A DNA stretch of 64,000 nucleotides from Flavobacterium sp. (GTDB lineage Bacteria > Bacteroidota > Bacteroidia > Flavobacteriales > Flavobacteriaceae), in contig NZ_CP136574.1 of NCBI RefSeq assembly GCF_035195345.1, positions 2,223,871-2,287,870 of the forward strand, written 5' to 3'. Position numbers and translations under genes: made by a program. This document shows positions 7,214 to 15,712 of the stretch, in pieces (the first letter of the stretch is position 1; every line of letters starts with the position of its first letter). Below the pieces are notes generated by a model. The model saw only the letters and a program-made list of their open reading frames with translations. It was not told where the DNA came from and did no database searches.

Positions 7214-9238
7214 TTACAAAAGCCCTGCCCTTTTCAACAAAGCTTCCACTTTTGGTTCCTGACCTCTGAATTTTTTATACAATTCCATTGGTAATTCGGT
7301 ACCACCTTTTGAAAGTACGTTGTCTTTGAATTTGGTAGCTACTTCTTTATTGAAAATGCCTTTTTCTTGGAAATACGCAAACGCATCAGCATCTAAAACT
7401 TCCGCCCATTTGTAGCTGTAATATCCTGAAGAATAACCGCCTTGAAAAATATGCGAAAACGACGTACTCATGCAATTTTCGGCTACGTCTGGATATAAGC
7501 TTATGCCTTCCATTGCTTGTTTTTCAAAAGCTTTTACATCGTCAATAGTTTGCGATTTTCCATGATACGTCATGTCTAAAATTCCGAAACTCAATTGACG
7601 TAACGTAGCCATTCCTTCTAAGAAACTCGCGCTTTCTTTGATTTTTTCTACATATTGTTGCGGAATAATTTCGCCTGTTTCATAATGTTTGGCAAACAAA
7701 GCTAACGCTTCTGGTTCGTAACACCAGTTTTCCATCACTTGGCTTGGTAATTCCACAAAATCCCAATACACCGAAGTTCCCGACAAACTTGGATAAGTTG
7801 TATTCGCTAACATGCCATGCAATGCGTGTCCAAACTCATGAAACAATGTCGTTACTTCGTTAAAAGTCAATAACGAAGGTTTTGTTTCGGTTGGTGGTGT
7901 GAAATTACAAACGATAGAAACATGAGGTCTTTCGTTGATTCCTTCCTTAATATATTGTGGTTTGTAGGATGTCATCCAAGCACCGTTTCGTTTTCCTTTC
8001 CTCGGAAAAAAATCTGAATAGAAAATAGCAACCAAATTTCCTTCGAAATCCAACACTTCAAAAGTTTGAACATCATCGTGGTATTTATCAATATCAAAAA
8101 CTTCTTTGAAGGTTATTCCGAATAACTTTTCTGCAATCGTAAAAGCACCATTTAATACATTTTCTAATTTGAAATACGGTTTCAACAATTCATCATCCAA
8201 ACTGAATAATTTTTGTTTCAATTTTTCCGAATAATACGCGCCATCCCATTTTTCTAATTGGTCAATTCCGTCTAATTCTTTTGCGAAAGCTGTTAATTCA
8301 GCAAATTCTTTATGAGCTGCTGGTTTTGCTTTTTCCAATAAATCATTCAAAAACGATTGTACTTTTTCTGGATTTTGCGCCATTCGTTCTTCCAAAACAA
8401 AATGCGAATGCGATTGGTAGCCTAATAAATTCGCACGTTTGTGACGTAATTCTACAATGCGTTTTACGTTTTCTTTATTATCGAATTCATTATCTTGAAA
8501 CGATTTTTTTCCAGCAGCGATTGCGATTTCTTTTCGTAATTCACGATTTTCAACATACGTTACAAAAGGCAAATAACTTGGGAAATCTAAAGTAAAAACC
8601 CAACCTTCCAAATTTTTCGATTTTGCCAAACTCGCCGCCATTTCTTTAGCGCCATCAGGCAAACCTTTTAAATCGGCTTCATTGGTAATATGTAATTGAT
8701 AATTATTGGTTTCCGCCAAAACATTTTCACCGAAAGTAAGTTTGACTTTGGCTAATTCGGTATCAATTTCGCGTAATTTTAATTTGTCTTCTTCATTAAG
8801 CAACGCTCCATTTCTAGAAAATCCTTTGAATTTTTTGTCTAATAATGTAGCTTGTTCAGTCGTTAATGTCAATGTATCTTTTTGATCATAAACGGCTTTT
8901 ACTCTTTTGAACAACTCTTCATTCAATGCGATATCGTTACTAAAGGCTGTTAGTAATGGCGAAACTTCTTGTGCGATTTTTTGCATTTCATCGCAAGTTT
9001 CAGCCGAATTCAAATTAAAGAATATAGAAGACAATCGATCTAATTGCTCTCCTGAATAATCTAATGCTTCAATTGTGTTTGAAAAAGTAGGTTTTTCAGG
9101 GTTGTTGACAATGTTATCAATTTCAGTACGAGCTAGTTCGATAGTTTTTTCAAAAGATTCTTTGTACTCTGAAAGAATTATCTTACCGAAAGGTGCTGTA
9201 TTGTGCTTTGTTGTAAATTTTTTTGAAAAAAGTTGCAT
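7214..9238 (-). CDS. M3-family metallopeptidase (oligopeptidase A / Dcp type)
   Basis: 674 residues, close to E. coli OpdA/Dcp length. The zinc motif FHEFGHALHG sits near residue 465, with the third ligand expected in the downstream helix WDFVELPSQVMENW. The C-terminus has FSHIFQGGYSSGYYSYKWAE, a loop that covers the substrate in this family. No signal peptide is visible, so it is cytoplasmic and probably degrades short peptides, including cleaved signal peptides. Whether it acts as an endopeptidase (PrlC-like) or a dipeptidyl carboxypeptidase (Dcp-like) cannot be told by eye. It stands alone on the minus strand. Confidence 0.93.
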   Translation of the reverse strand: MQLFSKKFTTKHNTAPFGKIILSEYKESFEKTIELARTEIDNIVNNPEKPTFSNTIEALDYSGEQLDRLSSIFFNLNSAETCDEMQKIAQEVSPLLTAFSNDIALNEELFKRVKAVYDQKDTLTLTTEQATLLDKKFKGFSRNGALLNEEDKLKLREIDTELAKVKLTFGENVLAETNNYQLHITNEADLKGLPDGAKEMAASLAKSKNLEGWVFTLDFPSYLPFVTYVENRELRKEIAIAAGKKSFQDNEFDNKENVKRIVELRHKRANLLGYQSHSHFVLEERMAQNPEKVQSFLNDLLEKAKPAAHKEFAELTAFAKELDGIDQLEKWDGAYYSEKLKQKLFSLDDELLKPYFKLENVLNGAFTIAEKLFGITFKEVFDIDKYHDDVQTFEVLDFEGNLVAIFYSDFFPRKGKRNGAWMTSYKPQYIKEGINERPHVSIVCNFTPPTETKPSLLTFNEVTTLFHEFGHALHGMLANTTYPSLSGTSVYWDFVELPSQVMENWCYEPEALALFAKHYETGEIIPQQYVEKIKESASFLEGMATLRQLSFGILDMTYHGKSQTIDDVKAFEKQAMEGISLYPDVAENCMSTSFSHIFQGGYSSGYYSYKWAEVLDADAFAYFQEKGIFNKEVATKFKDNVLSKGGTELPMELYKKFRGQEPKVEALLKRAGLL

Positions 9239-9362
9239 AAAAATTTGTTTTTATCGATAAAGTGTATAATTTTGTCGATGAAATGATGTAAAAAACATCC
9301 TTTTTGTCCCAAACAGAGAGAGAGTAGAATTTTTTTATAGTTGTCACTTAATTGTGAGTAGA

Positions 9363-9390
9363 AATCCCGAGTTAGCAATAACTCGGGATT
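9363..9390. terminator. Stem-loop terminator after purE
   Basis: Perfect 12-bp stem (AATCCCGAGTTA / TAACTCGGGATT) with a 4-nt loop, immediately downstream of the purE stop on the minus strand. The T-run is short in both directions. Confidence 0.75.
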
Positions 9391-9396
9391 TTCTAT

Positions 9397-9879
9397 TTAT
9401 TTCAATCCTTCCGAGGCTTTTAAAACCGCTTGTTTCAAACCTTCTTTATAAGCGATAATTTTGTCTAAAACACATTTATCAGCACTTCCGATAATTTGTG
9501 CGGCTAAGATTCCAGCATTTTTAGCTCCGTTTAATGCAACAGTTGCCACAGGAACTCCCCCAGGCATTTGTAAAATTGATAAAACCGAATCCCATCCATC
9601 AATAGAATTACTTGATTTTACAGGAACTCCAATTACAGGAAGTGGCGACATAGAAGCAACCATTCCAGGTAAATGAGCCGCACCACCAGCACCAGCAATA
9701 ATTACTGAAATACCTCTTTCGTGTGCGTTTTTACTGAAATCAAATAATTTTTCAGGTGTACGGTGTGCCGAAACAATATCTACTTCGGTTTCAATATCAA
9801 ATCCTTTTAATATGTCGATGGCTTCTTGCATTACTGGCATATCCGAAATGCTTCCCATTATTATTGCTACTTTGCTCAT
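9397..9879 (-). CDS. purE: N5-carboxyaminoimidazole ribonucleotide mutase
   Basis: 160 residues, full class-I PurE length. It converts N5-CAIR, made by PurK, to CAIR in purine synthesis. The N-terminus MSKVAIIMGSISDMPVMQEA carries the phosphate-binding GSxSD motif. VSAHRTPEKL holds the catalytic His, and IAGAGGAAHLPGMVAS is the conserved glycine-rich active-site loop. It follows purK with a 66-nt gap on the same strand, so the two enzymes that act in sequence are probably co-transcribed. A strong stem-loop follows the stop. Confidence 0.97.
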   Translation of the reverse strand: MSKVAIIMGSISDMPVMQEAIDILKGFDIETEVDIVSAHRTPEKLFDFSKNAHERGISVIIAGAGGAAHLPGMVASMSPLPVIGVPVKSSNSIDGWDSVLSILQMPGGVPVATVALNGAKNAGILAAQIIGSADKCVLDKIIAYKEGLKQAVLKASEGLK

Positions 9880-9945
9880 TTGTTTTTTGTTTCAAGTTTA
9901 AGGTTTCAAGTTTATTTAGTTTTCAAAACTACCAACTTCGACTGA

Positions 9946-11109
9946 TTACTGTGACTTAACACTGATTACTCTTATAGAATTCTTCACTTCCTCTGCAATT
10001 TTTCTTGCTGCCGTCATATTTTCATTTACAATGGTAACGTGTCCCATTTTTCGGAAAGGTCTTGTTTCTCTTTTTCCGTAAATATGTGCTGTTACACCAT
10101 CAATTGCCATGATTTTTTCTATGTTTTCGTAAACTACTTGTCCAGAATACCCTTCTTCACCTACCAAATTTACCATAATTCCGGCAACTTTGCTATCGGT
10201 GTTTCCTAAAGGTAAGTTTAAAATAGCACGTAAATGATTTTCGAATTGCGAAGTATAACTCGCTTCAATCGAATAATGTCCAGAATTATGTGGGCGAGGA
10301 GCGACTTCGTTTACCAAAATTTCATCGTCTGCTGTTTGGAACATTTCTACAGCTAACAAACCAACATGATTAAAAGCTTCCGAAACTTTTAAAGCAATGT
10401 CTGTAGCTTTTTGCGCTACTTTTTCATCAATTCGAGCAGGACAAATTACATATTCTACTTGATTGGCTTCTGGATGAAATTCCATTTCTACAACTGGATA
10501 GGTTTTCACTTCTCCAGAAACGGAACGCGCTACAATTACTGCTAATTCATTTTTGAACGGAACCATTTCTTCAGCAATGCATTCTACATCGGGTAATTTT
10601 ACCAAGTCTAATGCAGAACGACAAATTTTAACGCCATTTCCATCATAGCCAAATTGCGCACATTTCCACACAAATGGAAATTCTAATTCGTCTTTTGCTA
10701 AAGCATTTCTTAAGTCGCTTAAATCAACAAAGCGTTGGTGTGGCGAAGTAGGAATATCGTTTGAAACGTAATAATCTTTTTGTTTTCCTTTGTTTTGAAT
10801 CAAACGTAAGGTTTTTGGGGAAGGGTAAATCGGTAATCCTTCTTCTTCTAATTTATCTAAAGCATCTAAATTTACATTCTCAATTTCGATAGTCAACAAA
10901 TTGACCATTTTCCCAAATTGGTAAACCGTATCAAAATCCATTAAACTGCCTTTGTAAAATCCGTTGCAACTGTATCGTGCTGGAGCTTCTTCGCTTGGTT
11001 CTAAAACTAAAGTTTGAATATCGAATTTTCGTGTTTCGGTCAAAAGCATTTTTCCTAATTGACCTCCTCCTAAAATTCCTAATTTAAAATCAGAAGAAAA
11101 ATAATTCAT
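9946..11109 (-). CDS. purK: N5-carboxyaminoimidazole ribonucleotide synthase
   Basis: 387 residues from the ATG at 11109 (MNYFSSDFKLGILGGGQLGK). Ten further in-frame codons upstream would run into the spacer before the promoter and are not needed. It is an ATP-grasp enzyme that carboxylates AIR with bicarbonate and ATP. It shows the N-terminal GILGGGQLGKML nucleotide-fold motif, the central ATP-grasp region (PFVWKCAQFGYDGNGVKI), and EVAPRPHNSGHYSIEA, which is typical of PurK metal and substrate binding. It is first in the purK-purE unit. Its last residues (RVISVKSQ) run into a word-repeat spacer. Confidence 0.97.
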   Translation of the reverse strand: MNYFSSDFKLGILGGGQLGKMLLTETRKFDIQTLVLEPSEEAPARYSCNGFYKGSLMDFDTVYQFGKMVNLLTIEIENVNLDALDKLEEEGLPIYPSPKTLRLIQNKGKQKDYYVSNDIPTSPHQRFVDLSDLRNALAKDELEFPFVWKCAQFGYDGNGVKICRSALDLVKLPDVECIAEEMVPFKNELAVIVARSVSGEVKTYPVVEMEFHPEANQVEYVICPARIDEKVAQKATDIALKVSEAFNHVGLLAVEMFQTADDEILVNEVAPRPHNSGHYSIEASYTSQFENHLRAILNLPLGNTDSKVAGIMVNLVGEEGYSGQVVYENIEKIMAIDGVTAHIYGKRETRPFRKMGHVTIVNENMTAARKIAEEVKNSIRVISVKSQ

Positions 11110-11133
11110 TTGGTGTAGTTGTTGTTTGTGTCG

Positions 11134-11164
11134 CAAAGATACTCAGACAATTGATAATTAACAA
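11134..11164 (-). promoter_or_regulatory. purK-purE promoter
   Basis: On the minus strand: TTG (11162-11164), 20 nt, TATCTTTG (11134-11141), then 24 nt to the purK ATG. Both boxes fit the Bacteroidetes consensus. The -33 box lies in a tandem repeat of CAATTGATAATTAA (11148-11180). Confidence 0.65.
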
Positions 11165-11180
11165 TTGATAATTAACAATT
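11148..11180. repeat. Short tandem repeat in the purK upstream spacer
   Basis: Two and a half copies of an AT-rich 14-nt word, CAATTGATAATTAA, next to each other. AATT words like these are common in flavobacterial spacers. The repeat overlaps the purK -33 box and ends close to the stop of the 11183 gene. Confidence 0.8.
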
Positions 11181-11182
11181 TG

Positions 11183-11731
11183 TTACTTGTTGAGTTTTTT
11201 CAAAAGATTTCGAGTGGCCGCTTGGTAAGCCGCGGTATGATTCGAATAATCTTGTTCGATGATGGTTTTTAATTCTTCGTGAACCCAATCGTATTTTTTT
11301 CCTAACACAAAAAGTGCTTTCATAGCATATACTTTTGATGCTACTTTTTCGTCTTGAATCAAGCGGTCAATAAGTGCTTCTATTAAATGGTGTTCTTGTT
11401 CTTGCGATAATGAAATGCCATTTTTTCGATGATTACTTTTTGCCAGAAACATACAAATTTTAGTAGCGGGTCTAACGGCAGAATCGTCTTTTATTTTAGG
11501 TAATACCTCGCAAAATAAATCAAGGTAGGGAGTGAATAGTTTTAATTTTTTTTCGCAAACGAATTCTAAGCTCCAAAAAGCTTTTACGTGATTTTCATTT
11601 TGTATGTCAAATGCAATTGATATGAATTCGTTTAGTAATTCTTCGTGGCGAATTATGTAATTACTTAAATAAACGCGACTTTTTCGGTGAGCAGTACTTT
11701 GATTAATCTTATTTACTAAATCAGTTTTCAT
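11183..11731 (-). CDS. Helical HEAT-like repeat protein of unknown function
   Basis: 182 residues, predicted nearly all helical from the pattern of hydrophobic residues. Segments such as VYAMKALFVLGKKYDWVHEE and TAAYQAATRNLLKKL look like HEAT-type helix pairs. There is no signal peptide or membrane segment. Similar short proteins next to purK or adk in Flavobacteriia are sometimes named adenylosuccinate lyase in databases; I see none of the lyase signature here and think such a name would be wrong. The gene is transcribed towards purK with about 70 nt between them. Function unknown. Confidence 0.75.
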   Translation of the reverse strand: MKTDLVNKINQSTAHRKSRVYLSNYIIRHEELLNEFISIAFDIQNENHVKAFWSLEFVCEKKLKLFTPYLDLFCEVLPKIKDDSAVRPATKICMFLAKSNHRKNGISLSQEQEHHLIEALIDRLIQDEKVASKVYAMKALFVLGKKYDWVHEELKTIIEQDYSNHTAAYQAATRNLLKKLNK

Positions 11732-11794
11732 TTGGTAAATATATCAAATTTGCAAAAAAAATAAAATACTTTACAGCTATTCGTTTGACTTTCT

Positions 11795-11802
11795 TAAATT
11801 TG
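11795..11802 (+). promoter_or_regulatory. Candidate -7 box for hpt
   Basis: TAAATTTG, 25 nt before the GTG start of hpt. No good TTG is found about 20 nt upstream. Confidence 0.4.
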
Positions 11803-11827
11803 TTGTTTATTTCTAAATCTAACCAAA

Positions 11828-12358
11828 GTGATACAACTACACGATAAAAAATTTGAAGTTTTTATTTCGGGAGAAGAAATTAACTTCGCCATAGAAAACA
11901 TGGCTAAACAAATTGAAGACGATTTTTGCGATGATGTGCCTGTTTTTATTGGAGTTTTGAATGGCTCTTTTATGGTTGTGGCCGATTTGCTAAAAAAATA
12001 CAGTCACAATTGCGAAGTTTCATTCGTAAAAATGGCTTCGTATGAAGGAACGCAAACTACAAACGAAGTGAAACAATTAATAGGAGTAAACCAAAATCTT
12101 GAAGGTCGTTCTGTAGTTATTGTGGAAGATATTGTAGATACAGGAAATACGATTGAAGAATTAAAAGCAATTTTAAAACAACACAACGTGAAACATTTTA
12201 AAATTGCAACTTTATTTTTAAAGCCAGAAGCTTATAAAAAAGACATCAAATTAGATTATGTAGGGATTCGAATTCCAAACAAATTTATTGTAGGATATGG
12301 TTTGGACTATGATGGTTTAGGAAGAAATTTAAAAGACGTATACCAATTATCTGAGTAA
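11828..12358 (+). CDS. hpt: Hypoxanthine phosphoribosyltransferase
   Basis: 176 residues, read from GTG at 11828 because no ATG is available before the conserved N-terminus (IQLHDKKFEVFISGEEI). It transfers the phosphoribosyl group of PRPP to hypoxanthine or guanine in purine salvage. The PRPP loop is VVIVEDIVDTGNTIEEL near residue 98. The N-terminal VFIGVLNGSFMVVADLL is the usual strand-loop-helix, and the C-terminal FIVGYGLDYDGLGRNLKDVY is the conserved active-site end. It probably forms a unit with adk (58-nt gap). Confidence 0.96.
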   Translation: MIQLHDKKFEVFISGEEINFAIENMAKQIEDDFCDDVPVFIGVLNGSFMVVADLLKKYSHNCEVSFVKMASYEGTQTTNEVKQLIGVNQNLEGRSVVIVEDIVDTGNTIEELKAILKQHNVKHFKIATLFLKPEAYKKDIKLDYVGIRIPNKFIVGYGLDYDGLGRNLKDVYQLSE

Positions 12359-12416
12359 AGAAGACAGAACAAAGAAAATAGAATAAAGACCAAAATTTTT
12401 AAACACAACTAAAACA

Positions 12417-12992
12417 ATGATCAATATCGTATTATTTGGTAAGCCAGGAGCAGGGAAAGGAACGCAAGCCGATTTTTTAAAACACAAATACAATTTAGTA
12501 CATTTATCTACTGGAGATATTTTTAGATTTAATATTAAAAATGATACTGATTTAGGAAGATTAGCTAAAACTTTTATGGATAAAGGAGATTTAGTACCTG
12601 ATGAAGTAACTATTAAAATGTTGCAAAGCGAAGTGGATAAAAATCCACAAGCTGCAGGTTTTTTATTTGATGGTTTTCCAAGAACTATTGCACAAGCTGA
12701 AGCTTTAGATAAGTTTTTAGAAGGTAAAAATCAAGAAATTACAGCTACAGTTGCTTTGGAAGCGAATGATGAAATCTTAGTGCAACGTTTGTTAGAAAGA
12801 GGAAAAACTTCAGGAAGACCCGACGATCAAGATGAAGAAAAAATCAGAAATCGTTACCAAGAATACAACGAAAAAACGGCGCCTCTAATGGATTATTACA
12901 AATCGCAACACAAATTTCATGCAGTGGATGGTATTGGTGCTATTGATGAAGTAACCGAAAGATTGAGTTTAGTTTTAGATACGTTTCAATAA
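12417..12992 (+). CDS. adk: Adenylate kinase
   Basis: 191 residues, the short (non-zinc) form. It interconverts 2 ADP with ATP and AMP. The P-loop is GKPGAGKGT (residues 8-16). LSTGDIFRF and GFPRTIAQAEALDKFL are the AMP-binding segments, and RGKTSGRPDDQDEEKIRNR contains the short LID with its conserved arginines. It follows hpt and precedes a CNNM/CBS membrane protein and obg. A stem-loop with a T-run ends the unit. Confidence 0.98.
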   Translation: MINIVLFGKPGAGKGTQADFLKHKYNLVHLSTGDIFRFNIKNDTDLGRLAKTFMDKGDLVPDEVTIKMLQSEVDKNPQAAGFLFDGFPRTIAQAEALDKFLEGKNQEITATVALEANDEILVQRLLERGKTSGRPDDQDEEKIRNRYQEYNEKTAPLMDYYKSQHKFHAVDGIGAIDEVTERLSLVLDTFQ

Positions 12993-13058
12993 TAAATAAG
13001 GCTTGAGAGAAAAATTTCGGGCTTTCGATTTTTTTTTCGATATTTGCACACAGAAAAG

Positions 13059-13097
13059 GAGCTATTTCCGTAATTTAGGATTTTAGCTCTTTTTTTA
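13059..13097 (+). terminator. Possible terminator after adk
   Basis: GAGCTA (13059-13064) pairs with TAGCTC (13084-13089), and a run of T follows. The loop is long (19 nt), so it is only moderately convincing. Confidence 0.45.
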
Positions 13098-13108
13098 TAA
13101 TTTTAATT

Positions 13109-14383
13109 ATGGAAATTTTAATCATTCTTTTTCTAATTCTTTTAAACGGTGTTTTTTCAATGTCGGAAATTGCATTGATTTCAGCGCGTAAAAACCGATT
13201 GGAAACAGCGGCTAAAAAAGGAAATAAAAATGCTAAAGCAGCTTTAGATTTAGCTAATTCGCCCAACGAATTTTTATCAACGGTTCAAATCGGAATTACC
13301 TTAATCGGAATTTTAACGGGTATTTATTCTGGAGATAAAATTACTACAGATGTTCAAAACTTTGTAGCCACTTTTGAAGCATTAAAACCGTATGCTAATT
13401 CTGTTGCGGTAGGAATTGTGGTTGTGGTTTTAACTTTTTTCTCATTAGTTTTAGGAGAATTATTACCCAAAAGAATTGGTTTAAATTATCCTGAAGGAAT
13501 TGCCAAAGCATTTGCCGTTCCAATGAAATTAGTTTCTACGATTACAATGCCTTTTATATGGTTGTTAACTACTTCAACCGAGTTTTTATTGAAAATACTT
13601 AAAATAAAACCAACCGCTGATGGCAAAGTTACCGAAGAAGAAATCAAGGCTATTATTAAAGAAGGAACAGAAGTAGGAGAAGTTCAAGAAATTGAACAAG
13701 ATATTGTGGAACGTGTTTTCCATATTGGCGATAGAAAAGTAAATTCGTTAATGACGCACCGAAATTCGATTGTGTATTTGTCGTACGAAGATTCCATCGA
13801 AGAGATTAAAGCAAAAGTTTTAGATGAATTGCATTCGGTTTATCCCGTTTGTGCGGATAATTTAGACGATGTGGAAGGAATCGTTTTATTAAAAGATTTG
13901 TTTTCAGGTTTTGAAAAAGGAAACTTTGATTTAAAAGCAATTACAAGAGAACCTGTTTATTTTATCGAACAAACTTCAGCCTATAAAGCATTGGAAAATT
14001 TTAAAATTTCAAAAGTGCATTATGCTTTGGTTACTGATGAACATGGTGTTTTTCAAGGAATAATTACATTGAATGATATTTTAGAGGCGTTAGTAGGAGA
14101 TGCGGCTGATTTCTATGAAGACGAATTTAAAATTGTGGCAAGAGAAGACGGTTCGTGGTTAGTTGACGGACATTATTCGTTACATGATTTCTTAACTTAT
14201 TTCGATATGGATGAGTTAACAGGTGATTACGAAGTAACAACAGTTAGCGGATTAATCATAACAGAATTAGGGATAATCCCAAAACAAGGACAAAAGTTAA
14301 TTTGGAACAAACTAGAGTTCGAAGTTATCGATATGGATGGTGTTAAAATTGATAAAATTTTAATTACCAATTTAAAAGAATAA
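13109..14383 (+). CDS. CNNM/CorC-family membrane protein with CBS pair (hemolysin-like)
   Basis: 424 residues. Residues about 1-190 hold the CNNM transmembrane domain, with MSEIALISARKNRLETAAKK after the first segment and VLGELLPKRIGLNYPE, the conserved motif of the family. Residues about 210-330 hold two CBS motifs (LMTHRNSIVYLS and HYALVTDEHGVFQGIITLND). The C-terminal part (WLVDGHYSLHDFLTYF, then GLIITELGIIPKQGQKL) is the small CorC/HlyC domain. The family is linked to Mg2+ or Co2+ efflux. The hemolysin name is historical. Some family members are gliding-motility proteins (GldE), but I cannot assign this one. Confidence 0.92.
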   Translation: MEILIILFLILLNGVFSMSEIALISARKNRLETAAKKGNKNAKAALDLANSPNEFLSTVQIGITLIGILTGIYSGDKITTDVQNFVATFEALKPYANSVAVGIVVVVLTFFSLVLGELLPKRIGLNYPEGIAKAFAVPMKLVSTITMPFIWLLTTSTEFLLKILKIKPTADGKVTEEEIKAIIKEGTEVGEVQEIEQDIVERVFHIGDRKVNSLMTHRNSIVYLSYEDSIEEIKAKVLDELHSVYPVCADNLDDVEGIVLLKDLFSGFEKGNFDLKAITREPVYFIEQTSAYKALENFKISKVHYALVTDEHGVFQGIITLNDILEALVGDAADFYEDEFKIVAREDGSWLVDGHYSLHDFLTYFDMDELTGDYEVTTVSGLIITELGIIPKQGQKLIWNKLEFEVIDMDGVKIDKILITNLKE

Positions 14384-14392
14384 AAAGAAAGT

Positions 14393-14514
14393 ATTCAGTG
14401 TTCAGTATTTAGTAATCAGTTCTAAATCCTGTTCATTGATAATAACAAATTGTTATCAGAAAAGAGGTTTTTGAAGGTTAAAAAATCACTAAACACTGAT
14501 GACTGAACACTAAG
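14393..14514. repeat. Inverted word repeat spacer upstream of obg
   Basis: The left arm (14393-14420, words ATTCAG, TGTTCAG, TATTTAG) reappears inverted at 14487-14514 (CACTAAACACTG, ACTGAACAC). Between them, GATAATAACA and TGTTATC form a small inner hairpin (14437-14458). The same ACTGAACACTGA words occur at 34003-34021 and, more weakly, at 9944-9970. This is a flavobacterial spacer palindrome, not a gene. Confidence 0.75.
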
Positions 14515-14519
14515 AAAAA

Positions 14520-15530
14520 ATGACAGAGGGAAATTTTGTAGACTACGTAAAAATATATGTTTCTTCCGGAAAGGGGGGGAAAGGGTCGTCGCATTTACAC
14601 AGAGAAAAGTTTATTGAAAAAGGTGGACCTGATGGTGGAGATGGTGGTCGTGGAGGACACGTATATATAAAAGGAAATAAAAACCTTTGGACTTTATTTC
14701 ATTTGAAATTTTTGAAACACATGCGTGCAGGTCACGGAGGTGATGGAGGAAGTTCAAGAAGTACGGGTCATGATGGTGAAGATAAATACATTGAAGTGCC
14801 ATTAGGAACCGTTGTAAAAGACCAAGAAACAGGAGATGTTTTGTTCGAAATTACAGCGCATGATGAGGTTAAAATTATCGCAGAAGGAGGAAAAGGTGGT
14901 TTAGGAAACTGGAATTTCAGAAGTTCAACCAATCAAACACCTCGTTATGCACAGCCAGGAATGCCAGTAAAAGAAGTAGACGTTACTTTAGAATTAAAAG
15001 TATTAGCAGACGTAGGTTTGGTAGGTTTTCCAAATGCAGGAAAATCAACATTACTTTCTGTGTTAACTTCGGCTAAACCCAAAATTGCGGATTATCCATT
15101 TACCACTTTAAAGCCAAATTTAGGAATTGTAGCTTACAGAGATTTTCAATCGTTTGTAATGGCTGATATTCCAGGAATTATTGAAGGTGCAGCAGAAGGA
15201 AAAGGATTAGGACATTATTTCTTGCGTCATATTGAGCGTAATTCAACGTTGTTGTTTTTGGTTCCAGCTGATGCAGATGATATTAAGAAAGAATACGAAA
15301 TTCTGTTAGATGAATTACGTCGTTATAACCCAGAAATGTTAGACAAAGATCGTTTGATTGTGATTTCAAAATGTGATATGTTAGACGACGAATTAAAAGC
15401 AGAATTAAAGAAACAATTGGACAAAGAATTTAAAGGAACACCTTATTTATTTATTTCTTCAGTGGCACAACAAGGTTTACAAGAGTTGAAAGACAAATTG
15501 TGGCAAATGTTAAATGTAGAAGAAAAATAA
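14520..15530 (+). CDS. obg: Obg-family GTPase
   Basis: 336 residues. The N-terminal Obg fold (residues about 1-160) is glycine-rich, with GGPDGGDGGRGGHVYIKG and GGKGGLGNWNFRSSTNQ. The GTPase domain follows with GFPNAGKST (G1), the switch DYPFTTLKPNLG, DIPGIIEGAAEGKGLG (G3), and SKCD (G4). It stops after the G domain and lacks the C-terminal OCT domain of Bacillus Obg. It takes part in large-subunit assembly and stress response. The start MTEGNFVDYVKIYV is chosen for its fit to the fold. It is preceded by a repeat spacer and followed by a terminator. Confidence 0.97.
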   Translation: MTEGNFVDYVKIYVSSGKGGKGSSHLHREKFIEKGGPDGGDGGRGGHVYIKGNKNLWTLFHLKFLKHMRAGHGGDGGSSRSTGHDGEDKYIEVPLGTVVKDQETGDVLFEITAHDEVKIIAEGGKGGLGNWNFRSSTNQTPRYAQPGMPVKEVDVTLELKVLADVGLVGFPNAGKSTLLSVLTSAKPKIADYPFTTLKPNLGIVAYRDFQSFVMADIPGIIEGAAEGKGLGHYFLRHIERNSTLLFLVPADADDIKKEYEILLDELRRYNPEMLDKDRLIVISKCDMLDDELKAELKKQLDKEFKGTPYLFISSVAQQGLQELKDKLWQMLNVEEK

Positions 15531-15554
15531 TTTATCCTATAATAACGAAACAAG

Positions 15555-15582
15555 AGCATCTTCTATTTGAAGGTGCTTTTTT
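15555..15582 (+). terminator. Rho-independent terminator of obg
   Basis: AGCATCTTC pairs with GAAGGTGCT (one G-T pair) around a 5-nt loop and is followed by six T. Confidence 0.8.
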
Positions 15583-15712
15583 GTTTTTAATGCGGTTATC
15601 GTAATAAAAAGTTAAAATTGATTCAAATGAGCCTGATTTTCATAGGATAATTTTATCAAAATCTTATTTTTGAGTATATTCGCCCCACAAATCAAAAGAA
15701 CACATATTTATT

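Noticed and set aside
9178..9378. Minus-strand frame of 66 codons upstream of purE
   Set aside because: Overlaps the M3 peptidase start, has no recognisable domain and runs over the purE terminator.
11183..11731. Adenylosuccinate lyase
   Set aside because: Too short and without the lyase signature; helical repeat protein instead.
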